A stretch of DNA of 64,000 bases from Arthrobotrys musiformis (Eukaryota; Ascomycota; Orbiliomycetes; Orbiliales; Orbiliaceae): the NCBI GenBank assembly GCA_036971715.1, contig JAVHJL010000003.1:3100001-3164000 (forward strand), given 5' to 3'. The notes beneath the pieces are model-generated. The model worked only from the letters and a program-made list of their open reading frames with translations, was not told where the DNA came from and ran no database searches. The position numbers were made by a program, and so were the translations under genes. Below, piece after piece: positions 11,162 through 24,040 of this stretch (position 1 is its first letter; each line of letters opens with the position of its first letter).

Positions 11162-13895
11162 TTACGCCAGATATCCTAGACGGTCTCCGTCCAATCTCTC
11201 CAGGTACTCCTTCTCTAGCAAGATATCGATGCACTTCTTGATATCTGGAACCTTAGGTGTAAAGCGGGACTTAATCTGGGCGATGGTCTCCAAGACGAGA
11301 ACAGCGTGCTTGAGCTTCTTGCGAGACTTCATGATACGGACGATAGCGGACTATAAAGTGATGTCATTAGCTTTTGAAGTGATAATACTAAAAAAAAGAG
11401 AGGCAATGTGACTAACCTGCATAAGGAGCTTACGGTCCTCCTCAATGGTCTTGTGAGTGTCTTCGGTCTCCTGCTTTTGTTCCGCCCTGACGGCCATGTT
11501 CAAATTAACACGGATCTTCTTGCTCTTGAAATCGGTGTTCAAGGTCAAGGTGGTTCCCGGTCCGACCTTGCTGGACGCCGGCTCGATGTTGAGAACCTTG
11601 GCTTTGATGAACACACCAAGGGAAGGGTCGAGATAGTCGCGGGAAAGGCTGGTTGTCGACTCGATGTCTTCATAGGTGTACGAGGTGGCATCGTTGAACA
11701 TCAAAAGGATAGCCATCTGGTAAGTTGAGACGTGGAATGTGAATGGAACCTTCGAGCTTTTGGCGAATGTCGCTTTCACATCTCCCTTGCAAAGGTGCCA
11801 TAGCCAGTTCAACTTGCGACCGCTGTGCTTCTGGAAATAGAATGTTTGGAATCGATCGTATGTCTTGGTGATGACTTGAGGGATGGTGAAGGGTGTGTTT
11901 GGTGGGGTCAAGGGCCAGAATGAAGTACCCAAGACTTGGATCGAGAAGTCGACCGCTGTCTTGAGCGATTCCTCGTCCAGTGTTGTGTTCATCCATTCCT
12001 TGTAGCTGTCGTTTAGATCCTTGGAGATTTGCATATCCTGGAACATACGCTGGAGCTTGTTTGTGTACTCGAAACCACAGGCATCCTTGAGCTTTCCAAT
12101 CATACTGGTTTCAGCATCATCGGATGCAGATGTGGCGTGAACCAATCTCTTGGCCAACATTCTCGAGTAGAACTTCTGGAACACGTCCTTGTCCTCAACG
12201 TACTTGAAGACCGTCATAATGCTGTCGAGCTTGCTCTCCAGGTCTGCCTCCTCTGCGGCCTTTGCGCTCTTCTTCAACAAGGAGTCGGCGTACTTGGCCA
12301 GTAGCTCCGGCGATTTGGACGACGCAGCCTTGCAGACCTTGTTTCTGTTGACGAACTCCCTGCAGGCATTGTCGAGAGACCTAACGAATTCGGTATCTTC
12401 TTTAAATGCGACCTTCACAAGGCTGGAGTATTTCTCGTGAACTTCAAGTAAGGCATCAACGTAAACCTTTGGCTCTAGGTTGTCGTCCGCGTTCTCATTT
12501 GCGACCTTTTCGATGGCTTCCAGACCGGCCTTTCGGACATGTACTTCGAACTTCGTTCTCAACGGCTCGAGACCTTCTGTTATCCGTGAGAGAAGGTTGT
12601 ACATGCGTTTTAGGTCATCCTGTCGGTCGTTATTCAACAAGACCTGGAACTCATCGTGAAGGAGGGTCTTGTGCTCCTGAATGAGCACGCGCTGACAAGT
12701 CTTCATCAATGGAATCATAATATCGGGATGGAGATAGACGTGAACACGTCCTTCCTCCTCGCTCAGGCGGGTCTCAGCCTTCTTCATATATTCGACGACG
12801 CTGTTTTCGGCGACGAACTGTTTGGATTCCAGTTGATAGTAAACGTTTGTGATCTCTAAGAATGGCTTCTCGAAGAATTCTCTGTAGACATCTAGAGTAG
12901 ATTTGGATGAATCGTTCTCGTCAAGGCCCAAAGATACTGTGGCAGTATATTAGTAAACGGTACGATTTCGATTTCACAGGCCTAAGAACGTACCGAAGGA
13001 GTCGACGATGCTCTTGACCATTGCTGTCTCAATAGTCTCTCCGTTTCTCTGCTTCTCAACGAGTTTGAGAACACCATCCATTACGTTCTTTTGAACGCTA
13101 TCGAAAAGGTCGACTTTCCATCGAACAAGGTGAAGCTAGCGGGGGAATAATGTTAGCCTTTGACTTGAATTTGTTCTTCTTCTCTTTTTTTTGCCAAAAG
13201 AAAAAGGGTGCAGAGGGGGCTGTACAGTGTAGACATCATAGATGTTCTTCTTTCCTTCGTCCATCTCCCTCTTGACCCAATGTCGGTTCAGGTATCTAAA
13301 CAAATGGTTGATGTACTTTGCCGCAGTCGTATATCGATCCCATTCCCGAATGTAGAATCCAAGCAGAGCTTCGTCCGCAAACTGCCCGGACTGCTCCTTT
13401 AATCCTGCAAGGTGGGTAGAAAGATAGTGAATCAAGTTGTTGTAAAGGTCTTCACCAAGCAAGTGAGCTCCTCTGTGAACCCCTCCCTGGTGGTGAAGCG
13501 AGGTACTCGTCGAATTCACTGCCTTCTGGGACGTACAGAAGTTGTGAACGGCACTGGGTTGATGTTAGTTGGGCACAGTTATCAAGTGTAAGTGGAGTGG
13601 GGTGGGTGATTTCGTTGTGGAGTCTTACGTGTAGATTCCCATATACTACATGACCGCAGGATCCTTGTTAGCCGATGTTCTCGATGCTGGGAATAAAGGG
13701 AAAGATACGTACAGCTTTCATGTCCATGCCTTGTTGCAAGTCATTCATGATTTTGGAGATTCCATTCTCCAGGTATTGCCATCTAAAACCCGGAAGATTA
13801 GCTCGGGGTTTCTCGCCATAGTCTTGCCCGGTAACGGGTGAAACTCACGTTTGCTCGAGATCCTCCCGGTTGGGAGTCTGCGGATGGTGTGGCAT
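11162..13895 (-). CDS. Cullin-1, scaffold of SCF ubiquitin ligases
   Basis: Seven exons: 13895-13849, 13782-13713, 13645-13629, 13553-13226, 13135-12994, 12936-11417, 11350-11162. They give 770 residues, full length for cullin-1 (CulA/Cdc53 type). The N-terminal cullin repeats include [10 protein letters not shown] and [17 protein letters not shown] (Skp1/F-box side). The body carries the cullin homology region ([21 protein letters not shown]), [15 protein letters not shown] and the winged-helix tail ending RLGYLA. The last exon has IVRIMKSRK; Lys 716 is the expected NEDD8 acceptor. The N-terminal wording fits Cul1 better than Cul3 or Cul4. The protein acts in nucleus and cytosol, holding Skp1/F-box proteins at one end and Rbx1/E2 at the other. 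Exon 3 is only 17 nt, which explains why automatic prediction could break the N-terminus. Confidence 0.93.
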
Positions 13896-15265
13896 TCTGT
13901 CGTCGTTGTCTTGTCGAAAATGGCCCAAGCCGTTGGGTTTGGAAGAGAATATCTACGAACGCGTCGTGAAAGGCTGAGGTGGTGTAGGATAAGCAGCCTT
14001 GCAGCTAGCTACTGACCCGAGCAATCCAACGATGTTCTTAGGCGAGGAGAGTAGCCTACAACTTGAGCTACCACGTGAGGGAACAGCAGGACAAGGTTGA
14101 TAGGAGCCGAAGATCTAGGTTTGGGAAAGCCCAACTTGTTAGAATGCTGAAAGAAAAAAAGTGTAGATGTGGATGTTATGAGCAGGAGATAAGATGGAGA
14201 TGAGGTGGAAGATGGTGGGTTAGACGTGGGGTTTAGGATTGCCCGGAAATAGATGAGCAAAGGATTCGGGAGTGGATATTCAACAAGAGATATGAAGCTC
14301 CGACATTGTAACTAAAACCATCATGAAGATGGCAAGAGGGTGTTTTGGAGATGTAATTTACCTTTATTTTATTCTCTCAGTGAAAAGGACTCAGGACGTT
14401 GATGAAGCTAAACGTGGTAAGCTGAGCTTCAGTTGAGGACCGCGAGACAACGTGAGGTGTACGCTCTTTCCAGTGGTGTTGGTCCCTCGTCTGTTGGCCA
14501 GGCTCAATAGGTAGGTAGGTAACAGGTCTGGCAGGCGAGGCTGCGAGTATTCAGAACCTGGCGGTACTGTTCGTCAGGCAGGCAGCTGGTGAAGCTGGAG
14601 AAAGCGTTTGGGAAGTCTTGATGGATGAGTGGAAGAGATGGGGACGGAGGTATTTGTGAGCGGGTTGAAGTGGTGTAGTGTCAGTCCGTCAGTCAGTCAT
14701 TCAGTCAATCGACGGACTAGTTGCAACACCAGGCACTGCACAGCACAGAGAAGGATTCGATCAACGCACACCAATCACACAGCCTTGCTCGCTCGACCCG
14801 GTACGTATACTTCGGTGTATAAGTGCGTATCTACCTAGGTAGACTCGAGAAAGTACGACTGGATTGCTCCAAAAGTGCTATTCTCCTGGCTGAGACACGT
14901 CTTTGGGGAGCAGGGTTCTCCGACCTGGCAGCTCCGCTTGCTACTACAAATCGACTCTTGGATGGGTCTAAATGCGGGTGGGGTCGAAAACCAAGAACCC
15001 GGGGCCATAATGGCAGAAATCAGCCTCCTGTCGTGAGCAAGCGCACGCGTTTATGAGTAACACCCTAAATTCTAGGAACTTCGACTCATTTGCATGGAAG
15101 CTTCGAAGACCTTGGAGTTTTGCAAAGACGGCATATGCTCGGTGACAGCCGTAAGCATATGCTTGGTTTCTGTCTTGTGGCTCCCGAACTCCGTGATTCG
15201 AAGGGTCCTTTATTCTACATTTTTTGATTTGTCGAGATTCTATTGGGCTAGGTTCTAGAACACCA

Positions 15266-15303
<38 letters not shown>

Positions 15304-15914
15304 CGTTATACATTTGAGTGTATTGACAAGTGGTCCAATGAAGGAAGTATATATATGTCCGTCACACAAAGAAACTAAATCTCTAAGATGAAGATTGGTT
15401 GGGATTCTGAATTGACGGTATTTGGGAGTGCAGTGGATCTGAGAGTGAATGTGAGAGGGAAGAGTGAGAGTGAAGGGGTTGGAGATGGAGATGGGATGAT
15501 GGGGGGCCTAATTTCAAGGAAATTATTATAATTATCACAAATGAAAAATATCTCAGCATCATTGACAGATAGTGATGTGAGATGAGGTTTAAGGAAAGGA
15601 GAGAACAAAAAACGCCCTCGCTGATGTCGATAAGTCTCAACTGATTGATTATATCCGCAAGTCGAGGGGGGGGGGCACAAAGAAAAGAGACAGCCACCAA
15701 ACGCCGGTGCAATGCAAGCGAACATTTTTTCGCAAGGGAAAAGAACTCGGACTTAATGAGACACAAAAAAAGGGAAGAAGAACAAGGAAGAAGAAGATAA
15801 CGCCGTCTCCAAAGATATATCCCAATAAGATGTCAAAACTAACAAGAGCGAAAGAAAGAAGGAAAAATTAGTAAATTAACGAGTGTGTTGAAAATAGTTT
15901 GTGAAGGCGACCCT
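13896..15914. other. Intergenic region upstream of cullin-1
   Basis: About 2 kb. It contains the cullin-1 promoter (minus strand), small TAGGTAGGTA and CCTAGGTAG blocks at 14509-14523 and 14830-14845, CAGTCAGTC repeats near 14685-14705, and a 35-nt T tract at 15269-15303. Minus-strand frames here owe their length to the T tract. No gene recognised. Confidence 0.5.
15269..15303. repeat. 35-nt poly-T tract
   Basis: An uninterrupted T run one base longer than the one at 3450-3483. No flanking direct repeat is obvious. Confidence 0.9.
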
Positions 15915-17226
15915 TCAAGAGCTTGTCCGTGATACTCTTTCGACTAATCTGAATATGCTGACAGTGAAGGTGCTAACCCAGGCGCAAAGGGCGAGAAAGA
16001 GGAAAGATGCTAAGGCACGTTGGCGAGTGCATATAGGACCATTGGTGAGGAACGGGCTGGTAAACACTTCGTCGGGAGCTCCGGGGAGGGCAGAACAACT
16101 CTGCTGAACATCATACAGTGTGTCGAATGCAAGGGAGAGATTTGCAGCGCTGAATATAATGAATATAAGATCAAACATGACTAATCGGGGTTAGTATAGG
16201 TCTTGGATATCTCGAAGTCGAGAAAAGGATGGTGGGACATACTCAATCTTATCTTGGCCTTGGCCGAACGCAGCCCCAACGGCTTCCCTGAATACTCGTC
16301 ATAAGTGATATATATCAAATATACCAGCGCGACAGTATCGACAACTATCGCAAGCACAGTCGATGGAAGCTGCGATGTCCCATTGTTTCTGCTGAGAACG
16401 TAGATGCTCGCTGAGAAGGACAATGCGCAGAGAGATAAGACCCAAATGATCGCTCTGAAGGTCAACGGGACCATTGGGTTGTTCAGAAGTATCAAATGGA
16501 ATCTCTTATACCATATCTCCCTCTGTTTGGCGCTGATGCCGAATATCTCTCTCTTTGTGCTTTCCTCCTGGCCTTCTCCTTCGCCCTCGCCCTTCTTCGC
16601 CAGCCATGGAGTTGATAACCCATCGTCCCCCCAGACAGCACCACTTTCCAGATCCTTCCTCTCCGATGCTGAAGTAAACGGTCGGCCCGAAGAATGCTCC
16701 GCAAAGTTTTTCCATCTGCTGCCTTCGCCTGCACTAGCACTTGGACGAGGGGTCACGGGTGTATTCTCCCTTCGGTTATCCCATATCGACTTCTGCGGCG
16801 ATTTATGCGTTGGAGGTGGAAGTATGGGACCCTGGTCTGCTAACTCACCCTCATCCTCGTAGCGTTGAACCCATGCTATTATCGGTAGACGCAATTAGCT
16901 TCAAATCCTCTGACGTCGCAGCATACGTAATTGGCTTAGTAGCAATGGTGCATCGAAAATCGAATGCATGCACCGCGTAAATCAGTGACAAGAAGGGCAA
17001 ACATACTGGGCACAGTCCTAACGGCCCGCCATTGAAGCTGAGAATCACCAGAAAATCGGGCACGTTCTGAAGTTGCGGCTGTAGATGCTTTCGTAGACTC
17101 GGAAACAGCGGAGCCTTTAGAAGTCCGCTTCGTGGTCGTGCATGCTCTCACGTTTGTTGAGGTGGCTGGCGGTATCGGGACTGGAAAACTGGACGGCGGC
17201 TGTGCCCGAGGAGCATCCTGCGCCAT
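15915..17226 (-). CDS. Four-pass membrane protein, Srf1-like (regulator of phospholipase D) family
   Basis: Three exons: 17226-17007, 16875-16243, 16180-15915, giving 372 residues. Residues 1-70 are Ser/Thr/Pro/Ala-rich. A motif RTVPTWVQRYEDEGE spans the first junction near residue 74. A disordered acidic and Ser-rich stretch follows to about 185. Four hydrophobic segments lie near residues 210-233, 245-264, 286-303 and 340-362. Between segments 2 and 3 is the strongly conserved-looking loop TYDEYSGKPLGLRSAKAKIRL. The pattern matches, from memory, fungal proteins annotated as similar to Srf1, which in yeast regulates the phospholipase D Spo14. The assignment rests on remembered family features, not a search. 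It probably sits in the endomembrane or plasma membrane. The joining restores AKIRLIMFDLIFI across the last intron. Confidence 0.72.
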
Positions 17227-20200
17227 AGATCCGATGTAATAAATTTTTTAAAAATAATTTTTGTTAAATTTCGAGATAAAAAAGGATACTCGTCGTCGCC
17301 AGATCCACCTCTTTCTCGTCGCTTCTGATATCAAAAATCTCCTTTCAATGTCGGGAAGAAGTCGAGGGAAGACAGATGACAAGTGGGAAAGAGGAGATGT
17401 TTGGGAAATGAGGACTTGGTGTTTTGGGAATCCCAAGTTCCAAGAACGCAGCCGGATGGAAATGGGAGCGAAATTGAGAAGGGGCACCGGCCTCCTTAGC
17501 TGGCGACTGGCTGACTGGCTGGCTTTTTCGTCAAAACAGGAAAACCTCCTCGCCAAAAAGCCCGAATTTGCTTGGCCCTGCAGAAATGAGGTTAAATGCG
17601 ATGCGAGAAAGCGGAGGCTGTCGACGATGGTTGGTCCGAGGTTGAGTTAGAGTTAATGCAATAGCCAACTTAACCTTAACGTGCACGGCAGAATAAGCAG
17701 ACGATCAGACACCTAGATCAGTTGAGAGTAGAGGCAACGGGTGGTTGATAAATAAGCACTTACTGTGTGCATCGTGGTCAGGTACTCAGTACTTAGATCA
17801 CCAGATTCATGAATTCCGGCGGCCTCATAAAAGTTGTTGGGGACGGAGACTCATCTGATCGAAATCGAAACCTCCGTCTGTCGAGGTGTCGAGGTGTCGA
17901 CGGTCTGTCGGGCCTGTCTAATCCCCACGTGGAGTTAGGCCTCGCTCCCGTTTGATCGAGAATAGAACGAAGCCCTGGTACTGGCCCGTCCGAGAGGTTA
18001 ACCGACATCAACCAATTCCCCCATCAGGCGCCTCAAACAAACAGTTTAAACCCCAGACAAGAGCCTCGTGAAACACCATCACCACACAAACTTGGGCATC
18101 ACGTTGATCTTGGTGGATCTTGGTCGGAAAGAAAAAGGTCTCCAGCGTCAATGTTGGGGAATGCCGTTACTCCGAACTTTCGATCAGGCTATCCGCTGCT
18201 CTACGGCCGCCAAACCCTTACTTCCTGCAGGCACCATCAACTTCCTGCTTCGTCCCGGATGCACCTATCCGATCGAGTCTAAGATGACCCCGTAGACGTA
18301 CATGCGGCGAAACTCATCTACCCATATGCATATTTGAGCTATAACTACCTACGCAAAGCAAAGCAATGGACGGTCCCACAGGCCACAACCGAGAGGAGGT
18401 CCTTACTCTGTGCTCCGTGCCCGTAAGGTATCGACCAGCCACAAAAGCTTGGTAACAGATGTGTCCATAAGCAACCGAACTTATTCCGACCACATTTATG
18501 CGACCGACTCTTCCTTGACCACACGGGGTGCTATATATTGTGCATTTTTCATGTACTTCTGGTGTTTGTTTTCGAGGTGACGACCTGGTGACGTCTATCG
18601 GCGTTTTTTCTTTCTGATAGACGGTTCGATGGTGTTATCAGTGAACAAGCTGCTCGAGCTGCAGATAAAGCCTGCCACAGTTGAACACCCCTTGCAGAAA
18701 CATGGCAGCTCGAATGGCTGGGAACTATCCGATGACGAAATCCACTCGTTAGCGTGGGGACCAAGTCACCGCGGCTAGGGGTGGGACGGCGTACCCACGA
18801 ATTGCGTCCAATTGCAAACTAGAGCCCGCCAGTCTTTTTTTGGGTTCACTGAACTCGCATGGTCGGGCACAACTGACTGACAGATGGCCCGGATGCCCGC
18901 CAAAGGATGTGGATGGTCAAAGTCCTGTCTTTCCTTTTGCCGTCAAATCTCATGCAAACGGCTCTGGGTGACAAGATATTGTGACGGCACACATCCACAT
19001 CTCCCGACTGAGAAACATTTTGCGAGTGACAGTTTGCTGCCTTTTTTTCCCTGGTGTGCACGTCTCCACGTCCTAGTCGAAAAGCAGGCAGCTTCTTCCG
19101 TCAGCCAGCCCTAAAGTTCGACTTGCAGCCGCAGGATCGATCTCAGGATGGGGGGATATCTGATATGATGGCCCCCATATGAAGTACCCAGCTGGGTATC
19201 GGGGCGGTAGTAAAGATCGTGCCTGTTTTTGGTTGATTTTCACGGCAGATATTTAAGCTTAACGACGTCGCGAACACGAGGGGAGATCCTCCTCGCCTTA
19301 CGGATCTTTTGAGTGTTCCTTTATCAAGGGATAAAGCTTGGCCCTGCCGGTGAGAAAAGGGTCTAGAAGGGAGGGATTCATGTTTTCTGCCTGCTGCAAA
19401 GAGTCGAAGGAGCAGCCAGTTCAGCGCAAGTTGGGGGCCAGATGTGCCTTGAAGACGGCCATCCTTGCTGTTTGCTGCTTACTAGTGCAGTCTTCGCACG
19501 GCTAGCATTTGTTCCGCCAAAGCTTATCAACGACACACCACTTTTCATGGAACTCCCTCGTCCAAAGATTACGATGTAACCATTCAGTCTGGGCCCCGGT
19601 ATGCACGTCTTGGGCCGGTGCCATTTTTAGAGAAGGGCTCGGAGTAAGGATGAAGGGAAAAAGTAACGTTATTGGGAGCAAAATATTGAAATGGCAAAGT
19701 GTCGTGCTTCTCCGGCGGTTGATGACTGATACTATGTCGAAGGAAGGGGCTGAATGTCACCCGTTATTTCGCTATAAAAGATATATCTTTTTTCGGGCAG
19801 GCAGGAACCAACGTCTCCTCTTTCGAGGTTGCATCGTCTTGCATTTTCAATTTCCGTGTTCCAAGACACGTGAGAGAAACATTGGAAGAAAAGTTTCTCC
19901 CAGGATTCAGAAATGATTCTGTCGATGATGAAAGCAAAAACTTCTTCTGCCCCCCTCGATCGCTCGCAGCGTAATATCCGTTCCTGACTAGATAGATGTT
20001 GATCCAGTTCAAGAGGCCTGGGTCTGCATTAGAGATCCACAACTGAGAAACCCAGCCCCGTCCAAGGCTATCGGCACCTTACAGCGGGCTAGTTGGTTGG
20101 GCAGTCCTCGAGAAGTCGGATCATATCGCAAGCCAACTGCGCGAGCCCAATGAAGTAATCGTATTCTTGGGTTACTTCGGTGCTGATATAGCGACTTGTG

Positions 20201-21505
20201 AGAAAACCCACCACGGACGCATTTCTCTCCTCCTCCTTCCGGTCCTCCTCCTCCTCCCTTTTCCTTCTACTCGATCGTTTTCTACCAACCTTTCGTACTT
20301 CGGATTTCCTCCCGACTTCTAACTTTCACACGGATTCACTCGTTTATTCGTTTTTTTGCAAAGGTACGTCTGCAGTTTTGGTTACACTTCTTCCGGCGTT
20401 TGATCCCACAGTTCTCTGCTGCCTCTTGCTAGTGCCTGTATTTTTTTCTGGGCACAAGAGCTCAAACCACACCTATCTGCATGCAACAAGGACGGCATGC
20501 TTATCCTCACCAAACATTCGCATTCGCTCGTTCCTACATATCTTACAATCCATTCCACTCCCCTGCGAATAAAAGGTTCCGAGCGATAGCATGGTAGACG
20601 ATTTTATCGTTCATGATCACCTCAATGCATCTAAAGGACTGGACCTCGGAGAGGAAATTTTTGTGTCACAGATTCCCCTTGCAATAATTGCCACAGCCAT
20701 CCGGCCCGACCTTCAGTAGTTCGAGTCCGAATTCGCCTATTGAGGAAGCCCGCACATGGCAACGACATCACCCCATTTCCGCGTTGTGCTTTTCCACCAT
20801 ATATACTGTATTATATTACAGTTATAAAAATACTCTATCGGTGATATGTGAATGCAGATTTCTAGATAAGCTAACATTGAAATTTGATATTTTATCGTTA
20901 CAAAGGGATTGCCGTTTCCAAAAGGACCTTCCCAACCTTTTTGTCCTCCCTGCATCCCGCCTCGGACACAATTTAACAAGAAGCTTTTCTGCTGTACAAC
21001 CACACAGTACCCCCGTCCAAAGCCTTCGACCACAGGAGGATTTTTGCATTACCTTGAACCTTCGCTCGTTTGTCAACATTTCGAAACGAACCTACATATA
21101 GGGAAACAAACGACACAAGAGTACCTGCAGTGTTCCGCGTGAATAACGTGCAATCAACGTGTTGGATTTTTAACGACGCAGATGCGAGATTTCGAGCTAT
21201 AGCATTCGGTGTCCTCGAGCCACCTGCATTTCCCACACGCATGAACGGAATTTCCTCGCTGCGTTTTCTCGACCGCATGCTTGGGTGATCCGTCGATCAC
21301 GGACATTTTTGTACTCACACGTTTTACCCCCATATTTATTTTTATTTTTATTTTTATTTTCATTTCTCGGATTTAATTGTCGGAATTCCGGTGGTATATA
21401 TAATATATCTAAGAGAAGGATTACGAAAGAGAGGGAAAGAGAAAGCGACATTAAACAAAAACTCGTGGGATCCGGCCCATATAATTGGGCATTTTATTAG
21501 CCTCA
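17227..21505. other. 4.3 kb intergenic region between divergent genes
   Basis: This lies between the Srf1-like gene (-) and the Kre6-like gene (+) and so holds both promoters. Frames up to 137 codons exist (for example 17261-17650, 19509-19916, 20198-20572), but they begin at non-ATG codons or are composed of CT-rich sequence. 20190-20360 is a pyrimidine-rich block. A (TTTTTA)n microsatellite lies at 21333-21360, just upstream of the Kre6-like start. No gene recognised. Confidence 0.5.
21333..21360. repeat. (ATTTTT)n microsatellite
   Basis: About five copies of TATTTT, 146 bp upstream of the Kre6-like start codon, so probably inside its promoter or 5' leader. Confidence 0.8.
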
Positions 21506-24040
21506 ATGGCTACAATGGACGAAAACACACCTCCCGCCAATGGATCAGGATCTCATACGACTTGGGAAATCGACAATGGGGTTGAAAGAGCGCTTGGGAA
21601 AGTAGTGGATGTGGTAGAGGTTAATCAGATACATCCAGAAGAGAAGGAAACACTCCTCGGCGATACTGTCATAGCACCCGCGCCGGTACGGCCCGCACCA
21701 GCTCCAGTTCAACCTCCGCAACAAAGCGTATGGGCGAAGAAGGCTACAAGATTAAAGAAACGGGGAGGCGGTTTCAGGAGCGAGTCGAGTTTACCGCTCC
21801 CACCCGTGCCACCACAGGCGCATCGACACTCATACACACCAATTGTCCCGTCTCCTCTAAATCCGGCTTCTAGTGGAAGCGAAGATAGCGGTAGTGGAAG
21901 GCCCAGTCACTCGAGTAGTAGTATACATCGAGATGCAGTTGTAGCGCCGTCCGTATCGCTCTCGAATTCTGTGTCGGTGGACACGAGGCCGAAGAGCAGC
22001 CATCTTTTGCTGACCCCTGAGCCGGTAATACCAACTGGTAAGTACCATTTGCCCCCATTTTGCCTATTTATTGCTAATTTTTCGATACAGCATCTTTGAT
22101 GGACTTGGGCCGTGAATATGACCGATATCCAGCCAGAACACCGAGAAGTAGCGTTATGCTACTTCAAAAAACACCCTCTGACACACCTTCCCAGCGGCAT
22201 TCCAACCCATTGTTAGGGGAAACGTCAAGCGCGGAGCAAAAATCGGAAAATACAGAGGTCGACAATGAAAAGCTCTTCGATCCATATAGTGAATCGTACA
22301 CAAAACCTACTTTTCTCAATGCCGGCTTTCCGTTATACATGGACGAAAAGGAACCGGATGATTACATGCACAATCCGGGCGAAGGAGATAAGGAATTTCC
22401 TACCCACACCCTGAAAGGAATAGGGCTGCGAGGATTTCTGAGTTTCTGCTGTTTTTGGATCTTTGTTTGCGGATTGGTTTCGTTGTTTATCGTCCTGCCG
22501 GTTCTTACATTCACAGGATATGTGAATACACCCGGCGAAACCGAGAACCCGCATGAGACAGAGTGGCATATGCAACCTTGGGAGTATGTGGAGACAAAAT
22601 ACTCATTTCCGATATTGGGCGGAATTAGAACCAGCATGGTCGATCCGGAGACTCCTGATTTTGCAAAAACGAGGAAGGCGACCGATGGAACGACGTACAA
22701 ATTGGTTTTCAGTGATGAGTTTAATACCGACGGGAGGACGTTTTATGAGGGAGATGATCAATTTTGGACCTCGCCAGACCTTCATTATGCGGCCACGAAT
22801 GATTTGGAGGTAAATTCTGAGTTGATTCTTAAAATAGCCTTTTTTTTGTGGAAAATACTAATGGTGGTTTTAGTGGTATGATCCCGATGCAGTAACAACC
22901 GCTGCGGGGACGCTGAGGCTGAAACTCGACGCATGGCCGAACCACGACCTGAACTACCGATCCGGCATGCTCCAGAGTTGGAATAAACTCTGCTTCAAGG
23001 GCGGTATTCTCGAGGTATCGGCATCGTTACCTGGCCCCGGCGGCAAGATGGGTTTGTGGCCTGGTATTTGGACTCTCGGAAATCTTGCACGACCGGGTTT
23101 TCTAGCGACTAGCGAGGGTACTTGGCCGTATGCATACGACGAGTGCGATGTTGGAATTACCCCAAACCAGTCGAGTCCGGACGGTATCTCGTTCCTCCCG
23201 GGCCAAAGACTCAACAGCTGCACCTGCAAAGATGAGGATCATCCTAACCCAGGTGTCGGTCGCGGTGCCCCTGAAATCGATGCACTGGAAGGAAGTGTAG
23301 CCGGTGGTATAAACATCGGAGTCGCTTCTCAGTCCTCCCAGATCGCTCCTTACGATGTCTGGTACGTCCCCGACTACGACTTCGTCGAAATCCACAATCA
23401 CAGTGTTACGGAAATGAATAGTTGGTGCGGTGGACCTTTCCAACAGGCCGTATCTGGTGTCACCGCCCTGAACAACGAATGGTATGATGGGAAGAACTTT
23501 CAGAAATACGCATTCGAGTATGTACCCGGGAAGGGCAGCGGGCATATAACATGGTTTGTGGGAGACGAGCCGACTTTCTCGATGAGAGGCGAGGCTACGG
23601 GACCCAATGGGAATATTGGAACTCGGCACATTAGCCAGGAGCCGATGAGTGTTATTCTCAATTTGGGTGTGAGTAACAGTTGGGCTTACATTGATTGGCC
23701 GGGTCTTGAGTAAGTTGCATTTCCTTGCTTTTTTAGGGTCTTTTCTTTCGGAATTTTTACTGACTGTTGGCACAGATTTCCTACAACGATGTATATCGAC
23801 TACGTCCGAATATACCAGCCTGAAGGGTCAGAAATGATCACTTGCGACCCTCCGGGTTATCCTACTACCGATTATATCAAGAAACACATGAATGCATACA
23901 CTAATCCTAATATCACCGTAAGTTCATCACTCTCCATAGCATAAAAGCCAACCCGAAATCTAACGCTTTAAAATCAGAGCTGGTCAAAAGCCGGATATTC
24001 GTTCCCGAAAAATACCCTAATGAACGGTTGTTCGAAATAA
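21506..24040 (+). CDS. Beta-1,6-glucan synthesis-associated GH16 membrane protein (Kre6/Skn1 family)
   Basis: Five exons: 21506-22037, 22091-22809, 22874-23709, 23776-23917, 23978-24040, giving 763 residues, close to Kre6/Skn1 length. Residues 1-290 are a cytosolic, Ser/Pro-rich disordered tail. One transmembrane segment ([20 protein letters not shown], near 294-318) makes it a type II protein of the Golgi/secretory route. The lumenal part is a GH16-like domain with [27 protein letters not shown], the active-site motif EIDALEG (Glu 551 and Glu 556), and a family-typical C-terminus [15 protein letters not shown]. Kre6/Skn1 proteins are needed for cell-wall beta-1,6-glucan; the precise reaction is unsettled. 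The start at 21506 (TCAATGG) was preferred; an in-frame ATG nine bases later (CAATGG) is an alternative. Confidence 0.93.

Noticed and set aside
17261..17650. 129-codon plus-strand frame opposite the Srf1-like promoter
   Set aside because: Non-ATG start, basic and Trp-rich without motif, in a promoter region.
19509..19916. 135-codon plus-strand frame
   Set aside because: Starts at TTG, no motif, no splice partner found.
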